Shown here one piece after another: positions 8,149 to 14,797 of a stretch of 27,504 bases of DNA; the stretch's first letter is position 1, and each line of letters begins with the position of its first letter. This stretch comes from Clostridiaceae bacterium (lineage in GTDB: Bacteria; Bacillota; Clostridia; Oscillospirales; Acutalibacteraceae), in the NCBI GenBank assembly GCA_016295355.1, contig JAEDLK010000021.1, positions 1 to 27,504 of the forward strand. The letters run 5' to 3'. The translations under genes and the position numbers were made by a program. Under the pieces are notes generated by a model. The model worked only from the letters and a program-made list of their open reading frames with translations. It was not told the origin of the DNA and searched no databases.

Positions 8149-9009
8149 TCAGTTTTTCACTCCATTAGAATGATTAGAAACACAGTAGTCTTTAGGGGCT
8201 ATGCCAAAATGCTTTTTATAAAGCTTTGAAAAATAGCTTGCGCTGTTGAATCCGCATTTTGCGGATACAAAGGATATTTTTGTGTTACCGTTCATTAATA
8301 GGCTTTTAGCTTTTTCAAGCCGCAGAATATTTATGTAATTCATAGGAGTAAGACCGGTTATTGCCTTAAAACGGCGACAGAAGTAAGCTTCACAGTATCC
8401 GAATTTTGCACTAATTTCAGCAGAAGAAATTTTGTTACGGTAATGATTGGCAATATAATCAAATATTATCGTGAAATCTTCGCTTTGGCATTCCAAAGGT
8501 GTTTCAAAGGACAAGCATTTTCGGCATAACAAACCTAATAATATGTATATTCTTCCTATTATTGTCAGAGAAGAATATTCATCAGCATCAAGTTGTTCTT
8601 TAATGATTGAAGATACGGTATGAATGATTTCTGCGTCATTTGTCATCGGAATAAAATCATTTCGCAGATTTACAATGGGCTTTAGATGCTTCTCGGTAGC
8701 AAAGCATGAATTATAAAAGGATGTAACATGGAACATGATAGTATAATATTCAACACCGTTATCTCCTGAAAAGGCGGCATGAGTTTTTTCAGGCGGTATT
8801 ATTCCTAATGAGCCGCAGGGTATAACATATTCCTTGTCTTCTAGTATTAATCTCATACTGCCGGAACGAACAAAAGACAGTTCCATCCTTTCATGCCAGT
8901 GAGCGTTATAACACAGCCTATTCTTTTCGGGTACACTTAAATGTAGTATTTTAACTGCGCTGTCGCCAAAAACAACAGGCGTCAGTTCTTTCTTTCCATC
9001 AATTTTCAT
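8149..9009 (-). CDS. AraC family transcriptional regulator (cupin sensor domain)
   Basis: The protein has 286 residues. The N-terminal half is a beta-rich cupin-like ligand domain (NAHWHERMELSFVRSG; VIPCGSLGIIPPEKTH). The C-terminal ~100 residues are the double helix-turn-helix of AraC/XylS proteins (EISAKFGYCEAYFCRRFK; FVSAKCGFNSASYFSKLYKK; HFGIAPKDY). The start at 9009 has GGAG about 8 nt upstream. It is transcribed divergently from the sugar isomerase/oxidoreductase operon. Two direct repeats spaced 21 bp in the shared gap (9022-9055) are candidate binding sites. By family it should sense a sugar or derived metabolite and activate the operon. The ligand is unknown. Base composition is AT-rich like its divergent partners. 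Confidence 0.9.
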   Translation of the reverse strand: MKIDGKKELTPVVFGDSAVKILHLSVPEKNRLCYNAHWHERMELSFVRSGSMRLILEDKEYVIPCGSLGIIPPEKTHAAFSGDNGVEYYTIMFHVTSFYNSCFATEKHLKPIVNLRNDFIPMTNDAEIIHTVSSIIKEQLDADEYSSLTIIGRIYILLGLLCRKCLSFETPLECQSEDFTIIFDYIANHYRNKISSAEISAKFGYCEAYFCRRFKAITGLTPMNYINILRLEKAKSLLMNGNTKISFVSAKCGFNSASYFSKLYKKHFGIAPKDYCVSNHSNGVKN

Positions 9010-9021
9010 ACAGGTTTCTCC

Positions 9022-9055
9022 AAGTCAAAATAATACATGAATAAGTCAAAATAAT
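9022..9055. promoter_or_regulatory. Two direct repeats, 21 bp apart: candidate AraC-type operator
   Basis: AAGTCAAAATAAT occurs exactly at 9022-9034 and 9043-9055. The 21-bp period places both copies on the same face of the helix, the arrangement classically bound by AraC-type activators. They lie in the 112-bp divergent gap, upstream of a weak TATGAA -10 candidate (9085-9090) for the plus-strand operon and within the leader region of the regulator's own gene, so both activation and autorepression are possible. Confidence 0.6.
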
Positions 9056-9121
9056 TACACACGGATTTACGTTTTATGTTACCATATGAACAAATAAAAA
9101 TCAATATGAGGGGTTAAATTT

Positions 9122-9958
9122 ATGAAAATAGGTGTTTGCGTTAATTTTGAAGAAATTGACGGATTATCAAAAAAATTCAAAGTTCTTAAATCAGAGGGCT
9201 TTGATAACTGTCAGTTGGTTTCATGGAAACCGGAGCTGTGGACCGATGAAAATTTGGGAATTATTAAAAATTCTATCAAGGAAAACGGAATAACGATTTC
9301 TGCATTTTGGTGCGGTTGGGAAGGACCCTGTGTATGGAATTTTTACGACGGACAGATAACCCTCGGCTTGGTTCCGCCCGAATACCGTACTATGAGAATT
9401 AAAAATCTTTGCGACGGGGCGGATTTTGCGAAAAAGTTGGGTATAAAAAATGTTGTTACCCACATGGGATTTATACCCGAAAACCCTAATGACCCTCAGT
9501 TTGCTCCTTTTTGTGTTGCGGTCCGTCAGGTTGCAGAACACTTAAAGAAAAACGAGCAGAACCTTTTATTCGAAACGGGACAGGAAACACCTGTTACAAT
9601 GCTTCGTTGCTTTGAAAAGGTCGGAATGGATAATTTAGGTGTAAATCTTGATACTGCTAATGTTATTCTTTACGGTAAGGCAAACCCCGTTGACGCTTTG
9701 GATGTTTTCGGTAAGTATGTTATGAATATTCATGCAAAAGACGGTCTTTACCCCACGAACGGCCATGATTTGGGAAGCGAAGTTCGCATAGGCGACGGCA
9801 AGGTAGACTTTAAGGCTTTGTTTAAAAAGCTTTACGAGCTTGAGTATGATTCTTATGTGACAATCGAGCGTGAAATAAAGGGAGAACAGCAGATTAGCGA
9901 CATAAGACACGCAAAAAAATATCTCGGCGATATTATTGCCGATGTTTACGGAGGTTAA
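9122..9958 (+). CDS. Sugar phosphate isomerase/epimerase-like TIM-barrel protein
   Basis: This 278-residue protein is of the xylose-isomerase-like TIM-barrel superfamily. The expected metal-site residues appear at the strand ends: His in VVTHMGF, Glu in LLFETGQET, Asp in NLDTANVILYG, His in MNIHAKDG and Glu in VTIEREI. Members isomerise or epimerise sugars, inosose and keto-sugars, or act as lyases/hydratases on 3-keto-glycosides. Length is normal. GAGGGG precedes the ATG. It is first in the operon with two Gfo/Idh/MocA oxidoreductases; the pairing suggests oxidation followed by isomerisation or cleavage of a sugar unit. The exact substrate is not readable. Confidence 0.85.
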   Translation: MKIGVCVNFEEIDGLSKKFKVLKSEGFDNCQLVSWKPELWTDENLGIIKNSIKENGITISAFWCGWEGPCVWNFYDGQITLGLVPPEYRTMRIKNLCDGADFAKKLGIKNVVTHMGFIPENPNDPQFAPFCVAVRQVAEHLKKNEQNLLFETGQETPVTMLRCFEKVGMDNLGVNLDTANVILYGKANPVDALDVFGKYVMNIHAKDGLYPTNGHDLGSEVRIGDGKVDFKALFKKLYELEYDSYVTIEREIKGEQQISDIRHAKKYLGDIIADVYGG

Positions 9959-9962
9959 AGTT

Positions 9963-10910
9963 ATGTTGAAAGTAGCACTTGTAGGTGTCGGCGGAATAAG
10001 CGGAGCACATATTCCCGCTTGGGAGTCAAGAAAGGACACAGAGCTTGTGGCTCTCTGTGATATCCGTCCCGAACAGATGGAAAAATACCGACAAAAAAGA
10101 CATTATACCGATTTTGATGAGATGCTTGAAAAAGAAGAGATAGACATTCTTGATATTTGTCTTCCGACATATCTTCACGCCGATTTTTCGGTTAAGGCAA
10201 TGGAAAAAGGCATTAACGTTATCTGCGAAAAGCCGATTTCTCTTAAAAAAGAAGATGTAAAACGTGTTTACGAATGCGCCCAGAAAAACAATGTTAAGTT
10301 TATGATAGCGCAGGTTCTTCGTTTCTGGCCCGAGTATGAAGTAGTAAAGGATATATATGATAAGGGTACCTACGGCAAGCTTTTGTCAGGCTCTATGAGA
10401 CGGTTAGGATTAAGACCTCAATGGAGCTGGGACGGTTGGATGATGCACGAAAACCGCAGCGGTCTTGTGCCCTTCGATTTGCATATTCACGACCTTGACT
10501 TTATGGTTTATGCTTTCGGAAAGCCAAATAAGGTTACCGATTTTAGGGCAAAAAGACCCGAACAGGATTATATTAACGCTGTTTACGAGTATGATGATTT
10601 CTTTTTGACAACCGAGGCTTCATGGTATGACGCGCCCTACCCGTTTTCGGCAGATTTCCGTTTTCAGTTCGAAAAGGCTGTTGTTGCCTTTGAAAAGGGG
10701 AAAATGAATATTTACGAAACTGACGGCAAAATATGGTGTCCAATATCAGACGGTTCCGAGCTTGATACAGGAGATATAGGTTTACCTTCAAGCGATGCTT
10801 ACTCTAATGAAATCAATTATTTTACCGACTGTGTTATCAATAAAATATGTCCCGAAAAAGTTAAACCCGACGAGCTTGAAACAGTTATAGATATTCTCAA
10901 TAATCTGTGA
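9963..10910 (+). CDS. Gfo/Idh/MocA family NAD(P)-dependent oxidoreductase (first copy)
   Basis: 315 residues. An N-terminal Rossmann fold (VALVGVGGISGAHIPAW) binds NAD(P). CEKPISLKKEDV carries the family's EKP lysine, and FDLHIHDLDFMVYAFG is the region with the conserved catalytic His in the C-terminal alpha/beta domain. Family members oxidise or reduce sugar and inositol hydroxyls. I chose the ATG at 9963 over an upstream in-frame ATG (9936) because GGAGG (9950-9954) lies 8 nt before it and it starts directly at the Rossmann strand. It begins 4 nt after the isomerase stop codon. Confidence 0.88.
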   Translation: MLKVALVGVGGISGAHIPAWESRKDTELVALCDIRPEQMEKYRQKRHYTDFDEMLEKEEIDILDICLPTYLHADFSVKAMEKGINVICEKPISLKKEDVKRVYECAQKNNVKFMIAQVLRFWPEYEVVKDIYDKGTYGKLLSGSMRRLGLRPQWSWDGWMMHENRSGLVPFDLHIHDLDFMVYAFGKPNKVTDFRAKRPEQDYINAVYEYDDFFLTTEASWYDAPYPFSADFRFQFEKAVVAFEKGKMNIYETDGKIWCPISDGSELDTGDIGLPSSDAYSNEINYFTDCVINKICPEKVKPDELETVIDILNNL

Positions 10911-10919
10911 GGAAATACA

Positions 10920-11945
10920 ATGAAAAACTTAAAGGTTGCAGTTATCGGTTGCGGTAATATTTCCGTAATGCATTTGGATGCCATTGTCGCACTCGAAGAA
11001 TCTGAGCTTGTGTCAGTCTGCGATATAAAGCCCGACAGAGCAGAGCAGACTGCCGAAAGGTACGGTGTTAAAGCTTATACCGATTATAAGCAGATGTTTG
11101 AATGTGAAAGGCTTGACGCAGTACATCTGTGCCTGCCGCATTATTTGCATGTTCCCGTTGCGATTGAGGCGTTTAACGCAGGAATGAACGTTTTAAGCGA
11201 AAAGCCTATGAGCATAAAGTACGGGGACGCTCTGCAGGCGGTAAAAATCGCTGAGCAGTGTGGTGTGAAATACGGTGTAATTTTTCAATGCAGGTACAAT
11301 ACCCCGTCTATGCTTGTAAAACAGCGCGTTTGCGACGGAAGTCTCGGTGCAGTAAAATGCGGTCGAACCACCCTTACTTGGTACAGACCCGATAATTATT
11401 ATGACGCCTCTGATTGGAAAGGAACCTGGGATAAAGAGGGCGGCGGAGTTGTAATAGATCAGGCGATTCATTCCCTTGATCTTGCAAACTGGATGATCAA
11501 CAGCGAGCCTGTTGAAATTCAGTCCTCTCTGCATAATAGAAATCATCAATGTATGATTGTGGAGGATTCTGCCGAAGGGTTAATAAAATATAAAAACGGC
11601 GCTCTGCTTTCCTTTTATGCGATGAACAACTATTTAATTGACGAGCCTATTGAAATACGTCTTTTGTGCGAAAACGGTAAAGCGACTTTTTCATATGATA
11701 AAGCCGTTATTGAATACAACGACGGAAAAGTTGAAACGGTGAACAATATGCCGCAGAAAATAGTATCCTATTCAGGCGGCAAAGACTATTGGGGCACTCA
11801 GCACGCTGTCCAAATAAGGCAATTCTATCGCTCTGTTATGGGAGTCGAGGAACTGGAAATTTCAGGCAGAGAGGCGTTGAAAATCCAAAATATAGTTTGT
11901 CAGATTTATAAAAACAATGATAATAGACTTATTAATGTGATATGA
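10920..11945 (+). CDS. Gfo/Idh/MocA family NAD(P)-dependent oxidoreductase (second copy)
   Basis: 341 residues with the same fold as its upstream neighbour but clearly diverged: Rossmann motif VAVIGCGNISVMHLDAI, EKP motif SEKPMSIKYGDA, and the more typical GGGVVIDQAIHSLDLANWM catalytic segment. TGAGGA overlaps the previous stop codon and serves as ribosome site, 9 nt downstream of gene two. Two non-identical oxidoreductases in one operon suggest consecutive or opposite redox steps, for example 3-oxidation of a glycoside and re-reduction of the freed keto-sugar. That scheme is inference from known gut systems using these families. Confidence 0.88.
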   Translation: MKNLKVAVIGCGNISVMHLDAIVALEESELVSVCDIKPDRAEQTAERYGVKAYTDYKQMFECERLDAVHLCLPHYLHVPVAIEAFNAGMNVLSEKPMSIKYGDALQAVKIAEQCGVKYGVIFQCRYNTPSMLVKQRVCDGSLGAVKCGRTTLTWYRPDNYYDASDWKGTWDKEGGGVVIDQAIHSLDLANWMINSEPVEIQSSLHNRNHQCMIVEDSAEGLIKYKNGALLSFYAMNNYLIDEPIEIRLLCENGKATFSYDKAVIEYNDGKVETVNNMPQKIVSYSGGKDYWGTQHAVQIRQFYRSVMGVEELEISGREALKIQNIVCQIYKNNDNRLINVI

Positions 11946-12298
11946 AGCAAAAAAGCACAATTGAGCAAGAAAGTGATTTGCTCGGAGTAATGCTTGCCCA
12001 CCCGCTTTAATAGCCGGGGAGCTTCCGCTTCGGTAGACTTAACTACACTCAAAACGGAGGAGATGTGGCCCTAAAAGATTTGCGAGATTTCATACAAAGG
12101 GATTCTGAAACGGTGGCTGATGTTTTGGATTATTTGCGCGAAGCTCCACTATAGGAAACAGTGAGTGTCGGTTCTAACGATTTTCTATTGATCCCCTCTG
12201 GACATGATAATTTCGATAAAAGCAAAAAAGATGCAGAGGCTAAATTTTGGTGTGCGCTTGAATCGACAAGAGTATTTATGGATGAAAGATACGGCTGA
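11942..12298 (+). pseudogene. Decayed reading frame following the oxidoreductase operon
   Basis: An ATG at 11942 overlaps the oxidoreductase stop (ATGA) and opens a 22-codon frame (MKQKSTIEQESDLL...) ending in tandem TAA-TAG at 12008-12013. In the same frame, protein-like text continues (ALKDLRDFIQRDSETVADVL), stops at TAG 12152, then continues again (FLLIPSGHDNFDKSKKDAEA, ...VFMDERYG) to TGA 12296. No shift is needed across about 119 codons, only three stops. I do not recognise the family. The simplest reading is a broken fourth operon gene, or a short coupled peptide next to unrelated debris. Confidence 0.5.
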
Positions 12299-12314
12299 CG
12301 CCGAATGTGAAGTC

Positions 12315-12461
12315 ATGTGCTGCCGCACATTGTGAAATATTGCTCCTTCATCGCAATGTGAAATGAAATTCGTCTTTCTCAAATTTGCGAAGCAAATATT
12401 TCACACCCAAGCAATTTCACATGGAGAAGCCATATTTCACTCGCCGAAGGCGAATTTCACT
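12315..12461. repeat. TTTCAC-punctuated array of small hairpins
   Basis: TTTCAC occurs at 12399, 12415, 12435 and 12455 (spacings 16, 20, 20), and its complement GTGAAA at 12332 and 12358. Between them lie short hairpins with different arms: ATGTGC/GCACAT (12315-12330), ATTGC/GCAAT (12339-12357), ATTTGC/GCAAAT with loop GAA (12383-12397), ATGG/CCAT (12421-12433) and TCGCC/GGCGA with loop GAA (12441-12453). Arms that differ but still pair suggest selection on structure. It ends next to the tRNA-Leu terminator. It resembles extragenic repeat elements of clostridia; no family name is claimed. Confidence 0.7.
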
Positions 12462-12462
12462 A

Positions 12463-12492
12463 AAAAAAAGCACGCCAAAGCGTGCTTTTTTT
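12463..12492 (-). terminator. Rho-independent terminator of tRNA-Leu (symmetric)
   Basis: Stem GCACG (12470-12474) / CGTGC (12481-12485), extended by a flanking A-run pairing with a T-run of seven, with loop CCAAAG. It is immediately adjacent to the tRNA 3' CCA end. Both strands have a U-run, so it may also stop transcription arriving from the sugar operon. Confidence 0.85.
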
Positions 12493-12578
12493 GGTGCGGG
12501 TGACAGGACTTGAACCTGCACAGCCTTGCGACCATTAGAACCTGAATCTAACGCGTCTGCCAATTCCGCCACACCCGC
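12492..12578 (-). tRNA. tRNA-Leu, anticodon CAG
   Basis: An 87-nt class II tRNA with a long variable arm. The acceptor strands GCGGGTG and CACCCGC pair fully, followed by A73 and an encoded CCA. The anticodon loop TTCAGGT between TTAGA and TCTAA gives CAG, reading CTG (Leu). The T-loop is TTCAAGT. Its 3' end faces the AT-richer block at 8149-12461. Confidence 0.95.
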
Positions 12579-12680
12579 TTATTAGATTGCATCCTCCTAT
12601 TTTTTACACGGCGAGGAAAGCCGAGACGGCACTAAATGCTTAGCCCGCACTGCTACCGTGTTTAACCGGCAACAGTGCTT
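12579..12680 (-). other. Structured leader between promoter and tRNA-Leu
   Basis: About 95 nt separate the predicted transcription start from the tRNA 5' end, unusually long for an isolated tRNA. The stretch holds a hairpin GCACTG/CAGTGC (12647-12678) with an inner five-pair helix, a small CTAA/TTAG hairpin (12632-12643) and CGGC/GCCG (12609-12623). An AGGAGG followed directly by ATG (12585-12595) leads only into tRNA sequence, so it is not a gene. No T-box or riboswitch signature is seen. Confidence 0.5.
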
Positions 12681-12709
12681 ATTATACTTGATTTTATCTC
12701 TTTTGTCAA
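12681..12709 (-). promoter_or_regulatory. Consensus sigma-A promoter of tRNA-Leu
   Basis: TTGACA (12704-12709) and TATAAT (12681-12686) on the minus strand are separated by 17 bp, a perfect match to consensus. It begins 10 bp downstream of the stop codon of the dehydratase gene. Confidence 0.85.
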
Positions 12710-12718
12710 GCCAAAAAA

Positions 12719-14614
12719 TCAACAATTTTCTGATTTGGGAATTTGATAGGTCGGCACAATCTGTTTAACCAAAGTGCGTAAATCGGCGTTATCGTCATAC
12801 ATAACACTTTCAAGCGATTCTATCTGCTGCCAAAACTGTGTTTCATCAAACTCAATCGGTTTGCCGATATAAATTAAATTGTTTTCAGTCTTTTCAAGGC
12901 CCTCTTCGTCCATTAACAACTCTTCGTATTTTTTCTCGCCGGGACGAAGCCCGATGAACTGAATGTCAATATCGACATACGGTTCATAGCCGCACAAACG
13001 AATCATATTCTCGGCCATATCGAGAATACGAACAGGCTTGCCCATATCCAGCACAAAGATTTCGCCGCCTTTGGCATAGGCGCCCGCCTGCAACACCAAG
13101 GAAACAGCTTCCGGAATGGTCATAAAAAAGCGGATAATATCGGGATCGGTGACCGTGACGGGACCACCGGCCGCAATTTGGCGTTTGAACAGCGGAATGG
13201 CACTGCCGTTACTGCCCAACACATTGCCGAAGCGAACCGCCACAAAATCGGTCTTGGAACGAGCATTATAGGATTGAACAATCATTTCACAGATGCGCTT
13301 GGAGGCACCCATGATATTCGTCGGATTAACTGCCTTATCGGTGGAAATCATGACAAAGCGTTTAACGCCGTAACGATCGGCTGTTCTTGCCATTTTTAAG
13401 GTGCCGATCACATTATTCTTAATAGCTTCATTCGGGCTATCCTCCATCAGCGGTACATGCTTATGAGCGGCCGCATGATAGATGATATCGGGACGGTATT
13501 TTCTAAACAACTGATCCAATCGCTTACTGTCACGGACGCTGCCGATCAGCACCTTAAGATTAAGCGAAGGATACTTGCGCTTCAGCTCGTTTTGAATGTC
13601 ATAGGCATTATTTTCATAAATATCGAAAATAATCAACTGCTTGGGATCATGTGAAGCAATCTGACGACACAATTCACTACCGATAGAACCGCCACCGCCG
13701 GTCACCAGAACGACTTGATTACGGACATAATCGGCTACCCGTTCCAAATCAACACGAATGGGTTCACGACCCAACAAATCGCCGATTTCAACATCTCTGA
13801 TATCATGCGCCGTGACCGTTTTTGAATCAATGAGCTGATAAATCGGCGGAAGGGCCTTTAACTTACAGTTTGTTTTTTGGCAAATGTGCAAAATGGTCGA
13901 TTTTTCAGCTGCGCTACAGGTCGGAATGGCAAAGATAATCATGTCCAGATTCTTTTCCTTGGCCAAGCGAACAATATCCTTACGGGTACCGCACACCCGC
14001 ACGCCGTGAATCGCCATTCCCTGCTTTGCCGGGTCATCATCCACAAAGCACAAAACCTTAACATCTTTCATAAAAGTATCGGTTTCGATATTTTCAATCA
14101 AAATGGCTCCGGCACTGCCGGCACCGATAATCATAGCACGGCCGCCGATTTGCGAGTCCTTTTGTTTTTTGTTGAGAAGGATATACAACGAGCGAATCAA
14201 TAAACGGGAGAGAATCACCAGCGTGCAAATAAGGAAAGGCGCTATAAAAAAGACCGTTCGAGGCAGATAACTGCCACTCTGGCCGCCATCCACCAAGGAA
14301 AGCCAAGTCAAGGCTTCACAGAACCAAAAGCAAAGCATGGAACCGAACAGTCCCAAAAAAGCGATTCGCAACAAATCATGAAGGTTGGCAAATCGCCAAA
14401 GGGTATGATATACCCGGCCGACAGCAAAAACCGCCAACATAATCAGCACAAAAAAGCCGGAAAGAACCAAGAAATGTTGAAAGAATGACGGAAAATCATC
14501 TGATTGAAAACCGCCCAAACGGAATACAATAGCACAAAAGAAGGAGATCCAGATGATGAGGGCATCGACCAACAACAGTGGAAAAATCCGGATACACTTA
14601 TTGTTCAATTTCAT
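12719..14614 (-). CDS. Membrane nucleotide-sugar 4,6-dehydratase (PglF/CapD type)
   Basis: 631 residues. About residues 1-140 hold four membrane helices. A first Rossmann-like domain follows (AMIIGAGSAGAILIENI, about 158-173). The catalytic short-chain dehydrogenase domain starts at VLVTGGGGSIGSELCRQ (about 297-313) and contains STDKAVNPTNIMGASKR (about 421-437). The TDK triplet and the Met replacing the usual catalytic Tyr match PglF-type UDP-N-acetylglucosamine 4,6-dehydratases, which start diNAc-bacillosamine-like sugars for glycan or capsule synthesis. I chose the ATG at 14614 (GGAGAGG 8 nt upstream) over one 11 codons earlier. No other glycan gene lies nearby, so it acts in trans with a pathway elsewhere. 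Confidence 0.9.
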   Translation of the reverse strand: MKLNNKCIRIFPLLLVDALIIWISFFCAIVFRLGGFQSDDFPSFFQHFLVLSGFFVLIMLAVFAVGRVYHTLWRFANLHDLLRIAFLGLFGSMLCFWFCEALTWLSLVDGGQSGSYLPRTVFFIAPFLICTLVILSRLLIRSLYILLNKKQKDSQIGGRAMIIGAGSAGAILIENIETDTFMKDVKVLCFVDDDPAKQGMAIHGVRVCGTRKDIVRLAKEKNLDMIIFAIPTCSAAEKSTILHICQKTNCKLKALPPIYQLIDSKTVTAHDIRDVEIGDLLGREPIRVDLERVADYVRNQVVLVTGGGGSIGSELCRQIASHDPKQLIIFDIYENNAYDIQNELKRKYPSLNLKVLIGSVRDSKRLDQLFRKYRPDIIYHAAAHKHVPLMEDSPNEAIKNNVIGTLKMARTADRYGVKRFVMISTDKAVNPTNIMGASKRICEMIVQSYNARSKTDFVAVRFGNVLGSNGSAIPLFKRQIAAGGPVTVTDPDIIRFFMTIPEAVSLVLQAGAYAKGGEIFVLDMGKPVRILDMAENMIRLCGYEPYVDIDIQFIGLRPGEKKYEELLMDEEGLEKTENNLIYIGKPIEFDETQFWQQIESLESVMYDDNADLRTLVKQIVPTYQIPKSENC

Positions 14615-14666
14615 TGTACCATCCTCTCCAATCATAAAACGCCACATTCGATAAATATATAAGCAT

Positions 14667-14695
14667 ATTATAGCACGCCTCTGTTCTTATGACAA
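14667..14695 (-). promoter_or_regulatory. Promoter of the dehydratase gene
   Basis: TTGTCA (14690-14695) and TATAAT (14667-14672) on the minus strand are separated by 17 bp. The leader is about 46 nt. It faces away from the promoter of the fibre-like gene. Confidence 0.75.
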
Positions 14696-14726
14696 CACTT
14701 TTTTTCACGACTTCCTCTTCATGTCG

Positions 14727-14755
14727 GTGAATGTCGCAAATTTATCCGATATACT
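14727..14755 (+). promoter_or_regulatory. Possible promoter of the fibre-like gene
   Basis: TATACT (14750-14755) is a good -10. The hexamer 17 bp upstream, GTGAAT (14727-14732), is a weak -35. The predicted start, near 14762, coincides with the base of a stem-loop. Confidence 0.45.
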
Positions 14756-14761
14756 GAAACC

Positions 14762-14782
14762 GTATGGTAAAGCAGGCCATAC
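14762..14782 (+). other. 5' stem-loop before the fibre-like gene
   Basis: GTATGG (14762-14767) and CCATAC (14777-14782) enclose a 9-nt loop. The stem would sit at the very 5' end of the mRNA, upstream of the AGGAGAT ribosome site, where such hairpins are known to protect transcripts from 5'-end decay. The function here is inferred. Confidence 0.45.
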
Positions 14783-14797
14783 AGAAAGGAGATCAAC

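Noticed and set aside
11942..12298. Stop-codon recoding (read-through) to make one protein
   Set aside because: Tandem TAA-TAG followed by another TAG is not a plausible recoding site, and other genes here use these codons as ordinary stops; decay is simpler.
12315..12461. CRISPR array
   Set aside because: The repeated unit is only 6 bp, the intervals are self-complementary hairpins of 10-14 bp rather than spacers, and no cas gene is present.
12492..12578. attL/attR pair of an integrated element at tRNA-Leu
   Set aside because: I looked for a second copy of the tRNA 3' end to the left of the AT-richer block and found none, and there is no integrase gene in the window.
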